A stretch of DNA of 10,907 bases, taken from Calditrichia bacterium (GTDB lineage: Bacteria > Calditrichota > Calditrichia > Calditrichales > Calditrichaceae). The translations under genes were made by a program, and so were the position numbers. Where the stretch lies: the NCBI GenBank assembly GCA_027039465.1, contig JALWEA010000298.1, positions 425-11,331 on the forward strand. Direction: 5' to 3'. Every line of letters begins with the position of its first letter. The first letter of the stretch is position 1. Under the pieces are notes generated by a model. That model was not told the origin of the DNA and ran no database searches. It worked only from the letters and a program-made list of their open reading frames with translations. Positions 6,148-10,907 of the stretch are shown here, piece after piece.

Positions 6148-7603
6148 CCCCAGTAATCCCAAAAATTTATATGATAACATACCACATAAAATCATATTAA
6201 CCGTTAACACATTAAATGGCATTACAAATGAAACCGAATTTATTTTTGACGCCTCTAAATCTTATGAAAATGAAAATAAAACTTTTCAACTTTTGGCTAA
6301 ATGGGATTTAGATGGTGATGGAAATTATGATGAGGATTTAAAAAAGAATAATTTAATAAAACATAAAATTTATGACATTGGCGGGGGGAATAAAGTAATA
6401 AAATTACAGATAAGTTACGCTAAAGGCATAACTCTTGATACTTCATTTACTATTTTTGTCAACACCAGGCCTCAAGTGGCATTTACGGCAACAAGAGACA
6501 ATAATAATTACCAAAAATATCATTTTGACGCTTCTGCCAGTACGGATTACGAAGACGGCCACAACCTGCAATACCGATGGGATTTTGACGGTGATGGGGC
6601 GTTTGAGACCAACTGGTTAACACAGGATACCATCAGTCATACTTTTGACCATTACGGAACCTACCGGACTCAATTACGCGTGCGCGATCAAAATTTGTTA
6701 TACAATGAAAAATTAAAAGAAATAAATGTTAAATCATTTGTTAAAATGGTCTTTGTACAGGGTGGAACCTTTCGGATGGGCAATACCCTGGGTGGCGGAA
6801 ATGGCGACGAAGAACCGATACATACAGTTACGGTGAACAGTTTTTATTTGGGCAAGTATGAAGTGACCAACGCCCAGGTAATAAATGTGTTCAACCGGGC
6901 TTTAGCTCAGGGTAAAATAACGGTTAGCAGTTCCACAATACAGAATGTCGAAGGGAATACACAGGAGTTATTGGATCTAGACGGCAGCAAATGTCAGATC
7001 AGCTATGACGAAAGCAGGCTTTATGTGAAAAATAATTTGGAAAATTATCCAGTTATTGAAATTACTTGGTACGGGGCGGCGGCTTTTTGTAATTATTTGA
7101 GCGAGCAAGAAGGCTTAACACCGGTGTACGATTTAAGTAACTGGACGGCGGACTGGAACGCCAACGGATACCGATTGCCCACTGAAGCCGAATGGGAATA
7201 CGCGGCCAAGGGGGGCGCCAACGGCAATAATTACTCAAAATACAGCGGCAGCGATAATGCAGACGATGTGGCCTGGTATCGTGATAACTCTGACGCTCAA
7301 GGAAATTCGAATTTGTTAAATGGCAAAGGGACATTGCCTGTCGGCACAAAACAACCCAATGAACTGGGTATTTACGACATGAGTGGTAATGTGTGGGAAT
7401 GGTGTTGGGATTGGTATGACCCCGACTATTACTCCCTAAGCCCGAAGTATAATCCGAAAGGTCCGGATGGTGGCTCAGACCGAGTGAAACGCAGCGGTAG
7501 TTGGTTCAACAAGGCCCAGTTAGTTCGAGTAACCCATCGCAGCAGAAGCTATCAGTCCAGCAGCAACGGCTACATCGGTTTCCGAATTTTGAGGACACGT
7601 TAA
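6047..7603 (+). CDS. Surface lipoprotein with PKD repeats and C-terminal SUMF1/FGE-like domain (paralogue)
   Basis: Predicted exported lipoprotein of 518 residues, paralogue of the gene at 3432; role unknown. The signal ends at Cys23 in the same IINC-type context (LINC). A degenerate PKD-like module (about 47-139, WDLDGDGNYDED) precedes a clear PKD domain (142-228, YRWDFDGDGAFETNW), then a SUMF1/FGE-like domain (232-517). It lacks the FN3 and YTPTR modules of its twin. Its SUMF1 domain carries an extra segment of about 60 residues (276-335) before WYGAAAFCNYLS. Conserved blocks are MVFVQGGTFRMG, YRLPTEAEWEYAAKGG, YDMSGNVWEWCWDWYD and IGFRIL. No FGE catalytic cysteine pair is present near the C-terminus. 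The start is fixed by GAAAGG and by the matching leader of the twin. The segment between Trp486 and IGFR (505 onward region to Ile510) resembles a DGR variable region. Confidence 0.9.
   Translation: MNRQTIINILIMTILVLTALINCEKNPTAHQEDNPSNPKNLYDNIPHKIILTVNTLNGITNETEFIFDASKSYENENKTFQLLAKWDLDGDGNYDEDLKKNNLIKHKIYDIGGGNKVIKLQISYAKGITLDTSFTIFVNTRPQVAFTATRDNNNYQKYHFDASASTDYEDGHNLQYRWDFDGDGAFETNWLTQDTISHTFDHYGTYRTQLRVRDQNLLYNEKLKEINVKSFVKMVFVQGGTFRMGNTLGGGNGDEEPIHTVTVNSFYLGKYEVTNAQVINVFNRALAQGKITVSSSTIQNVEGNTQELLDLDGSKCQISYDESRLYVKNNLENYPVIEITWYGAAAFCNYLSEQEGLTPVYDLSNWTADWNANGYRLPTEAEWEYAAKGGANGNNYSKYSGSDNADDVAWYRDNSDAQGNSNLLNGKGTLPVGTKQPNELGIYDMSGNVWEWCWDWYDPDYYSLSPKYNPKGPDGGSDRVKRSGSWFNKAQLVRVTHRSRSYQSSSNGYIGFRILRTR
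7505..7573 (+). other. Candidate hypervariable segment of lipoprotein 2
   Basis: The 23 codons between Trp486 and Ile510 of the IGFR motif. Sixteen end in C or T. Against the twin, differences fall mainly at first and second codon positions, while flanking IGFR and several CGC/AGC/TCC codons are kept. The pattern is compatible with adenine-directed mutagenesis from an Asn-rich template, but is also what a diverging SUMF1 family could show. Confidence 0.35.
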
Positions 7604-7613
7604 ATCATGGATG

Positions 7614-7676
7614 ATTTAATCCCGATTTGTGAATGGAAAGCAAGTGCATTTACCGGGATTAAATTTTAGTTTTTTA
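7614..7676 (+). terminator. Terminator after the second lipoprotein gene
   Basis: TTTAATCCCG (7615-7624) pairs perfectly with CGGGATTAAA (7654-7663), extended by A7614-T7664. Inside the loop GTGAATG can pair with CATTTAC, making a long stem. TTTTAGTTTTTT follows (7664-7676). It starts about 11 nt after the stop codon and is a good intrinsic terminator. Confidence 0.65.
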
Positions 7677-7725
7677 ACTTTGAAATCCTGGGAGATTTCA
7701 TCCCGCGATACGCAAGAAGTGACTT
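7654..7725 (+). repeat. Conserved 3' flanking segment, copy 2
   Basis: Partner of 5664-5730. GGGATT (7655-7660) can also pair with AATCCT (7684-7689) around the same T-rich loop, an alternative to the terminator stem. A second hairpin TGAAATC/GATTTCA (7681-7687 with 7694-7700, loop CTGGGA) follows. Against copy 1 one base pair changes from A-T to G-C on both sides. Confidence 0.55.
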
Positions 7726-7847
7726 AAGGCCTGAACACACTTTTTTCTACCGTCAATCGGGTTTTGTTGATTCACCTTATCATCGCAATAACAAGTCGAG
7801 TTTTAGAAATTAAACTAAATGGAACAACAATATAAAAGGGTAAACTC

Positions 7848-9284
7848 ATGAAATCATGGGGAGTACTATTCAGTATTTTCTTTCTGCTAATCGGAGTGCA
7901 AACACAGGCCCGGCAATTGGCTCATTTACGTATGATTGGCAAACCGCAAGAAACATCGGTAGAATTTGTGGGATCCAACCACCGTAATGTTAAAGGCCGC
8001 ATTTACGCCATGGCTATATCCGTACGCAACGGCACAGATATTTATCTAAAAGGAATCAAACAAGGGCAAGCGGATAAGGAGTTGTGGTTTTACTCGGGCA
8101 AATATCAGCTAAAAATCCAATTAAATGGTTCTATGCCAAAAGAGCAACCCATTGCTGTAACAAAAAACCAATACAACACCTTTGCCTTTTCCCAGTTGAA
8201 AAATGCTTCTGTTTTTAATTTAGTTTTGCAACCGTCTTATGCTACGCTATTAATCAACAAAACCGATTATGGCAGCCGCTGTCAGGTGAAGTTAGCACCG
8301 GATATTTACAAAGTTGAAGTACTAGACAAAGGCTATTATCCCCAAAGCGCAACTATTACCGAACAACGCGGACAGTTGGTTAGTCGCGTGTACTGTTTGG
8401 TTCAACGCGTGGGCAAATTGCGTTTTTCGATTTTGCCCGTTTTTGCCGATGTGCTACTTAAACGCAACGGGCGGATTATCCAACGTTGGCGGGGATTAAA
8501 ATTAATTAAAGATTTACCCATTGGACAGTACGAAATTATAGCTTCGGCCAATGGTTATTCTACGGTATATAAAACCATAAACATTTTGGAAAATCAAACG
8601 ACAACCGTTGATCTCCGATTGGAAAAGGGCGTCTTTTTTACCGAAGCCCATCGCAACACCAGTGTCACCGGCCGGTTAAGATTAGCCATTTCACCATCTG
8701 ACGCCAAAGTGACCATTGACGGTACGCCGGTAACGGACAATTATTTGATTCTACCGGCTGGCCAATACTATCTTGAATGCCAAAAATCAGGCTTTATCGG
8801 ACAAAGCAAAACCGTTCAAATTAATCAAAATGCAGAAACGCGCCTTGAGATCAATTTAACTAAAAAATCAAAAGGCAGCGCCTTTACCCGTTCCTTTTTC
8901 TTCCCTGGTTGGGGGCAAAGCTACAAAGAAAATACGGGACGCGGTTGGTTGTACGGACTCTCTTTCTTAGCCAGCGCGGCCGGTGCCTATTATTTTACCG
9001 ATCAGTACAACAAAACGGTTAAAGATTACAACGATATTCGCAGCCAATACGAAAATGCCGTGGATTACCAAAAGGTTTTAACCCTTGGTGATCAAATGGA
9101 ACAAAAATACCAAAAGGTTCAGGACAACGAAAAAATGCGTAATTATTTTTACATGGCCACAGCCGGTATTTGGTTATTAAACGTTTTGGATGCGGCCCTC
9201 ATGCCGCCTGGTTGGAAACGCTCGGACAAATACGCATTGGATTTTAAAGGAAACGCCGTGCAGTTGCAGGTGAGTTTGCGGTGA
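7848..9284 (+). CDS. PEGA-repeat envelope protein with C-terminal membrane domain
   Basis: Exported protein of 478 residues; specific role unknown. A signal peptide covers about 1-21 (MKSWG followed by a hydrophobic core, likely cleavage after QTQA). PEGA-like beta modules can be traced at about 125-186, 188-258 and 275-338, each with a pattern of a small hydrophobic strand, a Gly/Pro turn and L-P-x-G-x-Y-x-I/L-E (for example LPIGQYEI and LPAGQYYLE). The C-terminal part (345-455) starts with FFPGWGQSYK and has two hydrophobic helices (about 366-384 and 433-452) separated by a charged, probably coiled-coil stretch. This resembles DUF5683-type PGxGQ-Y domains and would anchor the protein in a membrane. 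The ATG follows AAAAGGG at 8-9 nt. It stands alone after a terminator; no convincing promoter was identified in 7726-7847. Confidence 0.8.
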   Translation: MKSWGVLFSIFFLLIGVQTQARQLAHLRMIGKPQETSVEFVGSNHRNVKGRIYAMAISVRNGTDIYLKGIKQGQADKELWFYSGKYQLKIQLNGSMPKEQPIAVTKNQYNTFAFSQLKNASVFNLVLQPSYATLLINKTDYGSRCQVKLAPDIYKVEVLDKGYYPQSATITEQRGQLVSRVYCLVQRVGKLRFSILPVFADVLLKRNGRIIQRWRGLKLIKDLPIGQYEIIASANGYSTVYKTINILENQTTTVDLRLEKGVFFTEAHRNTSVTGRLRLAISPSDAKVTIDGTPVTDNYLILPAGQYYLECQKSGFIGQSKTVQINQNAETRLEINLTKKSKGSAFTRSFFFPGWGQSYKENTGRGWLYGLSFLASAAGAYYFTDQYNKTVKDYNDIRSQYENAVDYQKVLTLGDQMEQKYQKVQDNEKMRNYFYMATAGIWLLNVLDAALMPPGWKRSDKYALDFKGNAVQLQVSLR

Positions 9285-9306
9285 TATGTGATATTGGCGA
9301 GGTTTT

Positions 9307-9415
9307 GTAGAGGCGAAGCATTTTCCAGATCAATCTGCCAACGACCCAAATTCTATGTTGCACAACCGGAATATTATCAGTGGAGAAAATAGTGACGAAA
9401 ATGCTTCGCCCCTAC
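9307..9415. repeat. MITE-like inverted-repeat element, copy B, upstream of the transposase
   Basis: Arms 9307-9325 (GTAGAGGCGAAGCATTTTC) and 9397-9415 (complement GTAGGGGCGAAGCATTTTC) match at 18 of 19 positions, 71 nt apart. The arm begins with the same GTAGGGGCGA as the palindromes inside and after the transposase gene, so they form one repeat family. It ends 37 nt before the transposase ATG. Confidence 0.75.
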
Positions 9416-9452
9416 CCATACCGCAACAATAAAAAAACAACAGGAATTCCAA

Positions 9453-10055
9453 ATGCCCCATTACGATCCACAAAAACACCACCGTAGATCCATTCGATTA
9501 AAGGGCTGGGACTATAGCAATCCAGGACATTATTTCGTAACGATCGATCTGAAGAATCGCAAATGTCTGTTCGGTAAGGTAAGAGACAATAAAATGATTT
9601 TGAATGAATTTGGTAAAATCTGTAACGAATGTTGGTTGGCCATTCCCGATCATTTTGACAACGTAAAATTGGATACGTACCAAATTATGCCCAATCATTT
9701 GCATGGGATTATTGTTATTACCAAACGAATGGACGATGACGGAACGAATGGCAATGCGGTAGGGGCGACGCATGCGTCGCCCCTACAAAATGATTCGTCG
9801 CCCCTACAAAAAAACAACGACCAACATCCGCCATGCGGGCCTAAACCCGGTTCCCTTGGTGCCATCATCGGTTCATTCCGTTCGGCCGTTTCTAACCGCA
9901 TTAATAAATTACGTCAAACACCCGGCGCCAAATTGTGGCAACGTGATTATTGGGAACATATAATCCGTAATGAAACCGAATTGCATCGTATCCGGCGATA
10001 TATCATCAATAATCCGTTGAATTGGACGGATGACGATTGTTACGAAACGGAATGA
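9453..10055 (+). CDS. REP-associated tyrosine transposase (RAYT, Y1/HUH family)
   Basis: Single-strand DNA nuclease and transposase of the IS200/IS605-like Y1 superfamily, in the RAYT branch that acts on REP palindromes. Domain order over 200 residues: an N-terminal block with IRLKGWDYSNPGHYFVTI (14-31), then the metal-binding HUH motif NHLHG (His82, His84), a low-complexity insert (about 103-122), the GSLGAIIGSFRSAVSNRIN helix (133-151) and the catalytic-tyrosine block LWQRDYWEHIIRNE (Tyr166). Many relatives show YY here; the second Tyr is Trp. All expected catalytic elements are present, so it may be active. The ATG follows AGGA at about 9 nt. The insert is encoded by a perfect palindrome plus a partial copy of its right arm. 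Matching repeats lie upstream and just after the stop. A decayed relative lies at 3002. Confidence 0.93.
   Translation: MPHYDPQKHHRRSIRLKGWDYSNPGHYFVTIDLKNRKCLFGKVRDNKMILNEFGKICNECWLAIPDHFDNVKLDTYQIMPNHLHGIIVITKRMDDDGTNGNAVGATHASPLQNDSSPLQKNNDQHPPCGPKPGSLGAIIGSFRSAVSNRINKLRQTPGAKLWQRDYWEHIIRNETELHRIRRYIINNPLNWTDDDCYETE
9759..9807. repeat. 49-bp REP-like module inside the transposase reading frame
   Basis: Positions 9759-9786 form a 28-bp perfect palindrome (half site GTAGGGGCGACGCA). A partial second copy of the right arm, CGTCGCCCCTACAAAA, follows 21 nt later (9775-9790 and 9796-9811), keeping the reading frame. It encodes the VGATHASPLQNDSSPLQ part of the transposase. The 49-bp module repeats at 10076-10124 with 7 differences. 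Confidence 0.9.
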
Positions 10056-10075
10056 TCGATGGCTGCGGTGGTAAT

Positions 10076-10124
10076 GTGGGGGCGAGGCATGCGTCGCCCC
10101 CACAAAATCATTCGCCGTCCCAAC
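10076..10124. repeat. 49-bp REP-like module after the transposase stop
   Basis: Begins 21 nt after the stop codon. Positions 10076-10103 form a 28-bp palindrome with a single mismatch (G10086 against G10093), followed by AAAATCATTCGCCGTCCCAA. Same length and order as 9759-9807, 42 of 49 bases identical. It lies between the convergent transposase and CapA-like genes; no T tract follows on either strand, so it is not an obvious terminator. Confidence 0.88.
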
Positions 10125-10134
10125 GAAAAACGCC

Positions 10135-10907
10135 CTACCAAACCGGTACGGTCTGTTTAAAAATTTGCGAATAGGTCTCGATGTGTTTTAACACCGAATC
10201 GCCTTGTGCCGTGGTCAACAAATGCGGTTGCCAATAATCCACCTGCACGGGAAAAAATTTTAATCGCCATTTCTGCGGGTGGCGGGTATTCAATTCCACC
10301 CGTAAAACTGCCGTTTGGTAATGCGGTTGATATCTTCCGCCGAAAATAAAATTACCCAATGAATAGATAATAGCTTTTCCTTTGTAAAGCTCCACCCCTT
10401 GTAGCACATGGGGATGGTGTCCCACAATCAAATCGGCTCCGTAGTCGATCACGCGATGAGCAAATTTGATTTGGTAAGGTTTCGGATAATGTTCCTTTTC
10501 AAAACCCCAGTGAAAAATCACAACCAAAAAATCCACCTTGGGCCGTAATGTGCGTACATCCCGATGAATTAATTTCAGCCTGCGTAATGCCGTTCCCGGA
10601 TCATCATCCCCTGCCGGATGCGATTCCGAATGAGTGCGCACGCCGTAATAAGCCAAAAATCCAATTTTCACCCCTTTGCGTTCAAAAATCGCCGGTCGGT
10701 GCGCTTCGGCAAAATCAGCGCCGGCACCCACATAATGAATACCGGCATCCTTTAATGTACGGATGGTTTCCAGCAATCCGCAGGGGCCGTAATCGTAAAT
10801 GTGGTTATTGGCCAAATTAGCCAAATCCACTCCGCCGTCTTGCAATACTTTTACGAATTCAGGCGGTGCTTTAAAGACAAACGGTTTTTCCCGTGCGCTG
10901 TCACAGG
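10135..10907 (-). CDS. CapA/PGA_cap family metallophosphatase-like protein (5' end outside the window)
   Basis: Member of the CapA family (poly-gamma-glutamate capsule protein CapA, a calcineurin-like metallophosphatase fold). The exact substrate is not predictable from this sequence. The frame stays open to the right edge, giving 256 visible residues, and the extra upstream residues (CDSAREKPFVFKAPPEF) match the family, so the real start lies beyond 10907 and an internal TTG near 10845 should not be used. Visible motifs are LANNH (visible residues 31-35), FHWGFE (131-136), GHHPHVLQG (162-170) and IIYSLGNFIFGG (179-190); these supply metal-binding Asn and His residues. The stop is TAG. It is convergent with the transposase. 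Relatives act in capsule polymer formation or as secreted or envelope phosphoesterases. Confidence 0.9.
   Translation of the reverse strand, partial: CDSAREKPFVFKAPPEFVKVLQDGGVDLANLANNHIYDYGPCGLLETIRTLKDAGIHYVGAGADFAEAHRPAIFERKGVKIGFLAYYGVRTHSESHPAGDDDPGTALRRLKLIHRDVRTLRPKVDFLVVIFHWGFEKEHYPKPYQIKFAHRVIDYGADLIVGHHPHVLQGVELYKGKAIIYSLGNFIFGGRYQPHYQTAVLRVELNTRHPQKWRLKFFPVQVDYWQPHLLTTAQGDSVLKHIETYSQIFKQTVPVW

Noticed and set aside
9498..9901. Minus-strand open frames opposite the transposase.
   Set aside because: Shadows of the real gene; the CRGDESFCRGDA-type repeat is only the translated reverse of the palindrome module.
9759..10124. Repeated palindromes considered as a CRISPR array.
   Set aside because: Only two modules, one of them coding, separated by about 270 bases of conserved transposase sequence; no spacer-like units.
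10843..10845. TTG as the start of the CapA-like gene.
   Set aside because: The frame continues upstream to the window edge with residues that fit the family, so the gene is cut by the edge rather than starting here.

Overview
The window (about 45% GC by eye) looks like a chromosomal piece from a Gram-negative, non-proteobacterial bacterium. KdsB implies Kdo-containing lipopolysaccharide. Lipoproteins carrying an Asn-Pro-Phe-Asp-Pro motif just after the lipid Cys, plus PKD/FN3/SUMF1 architectures and a PEGA protein, suggest Calditrichota or a neighbouring FCB-type lineage. That placement is inference, not proof.

Left part (1-2835, minus strand): a compact housekeeping operon gatC-kdsB-pyrG with a recognisable promoter, an ATGA overlap, a 7-nt gap and a terminal hairpin. 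PyrG makes CTP, which KdsB uses to activate Kdo.

Middle part (2900-9290, plus strand): accessory DNA. It opens with a decayed copy of a REP-associated (RAYT, HUH/Y1 family) transposase ending in a palindrome. Two paralogous surface lipoproteins follow (FN3/PKD modules plus a C-terminal SUMF1/FGE-like domain). They share their leader DNA, their signal-peptide DNA and a 3' flanking segment, so a whole cassette was duplicated. The end of each SUMF1 domain resembles the variable region of diversity-generating retroelement (DGR) targets, but no reverse transcriptase or template repeat lies in the window. A secreted or membrane-attached PEGA-repeat protein comes next.

Right part (9300-10907): an intact RAYT gene flanked by members of the same GTAGGGGCGA repeat family. 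One 28-bp perfect palindrome lies inside its reading frame and a matching 49-bp module sits just after its stop. A convergent CapA-like metallophosphatase gene runs off the right edge.

The two most interesting signals are the DGR-like C-termini of the twin lipoproteins and the repeat family built into and around the RAYT gene. No rRNA, tRNA or CRISPR array was seen.
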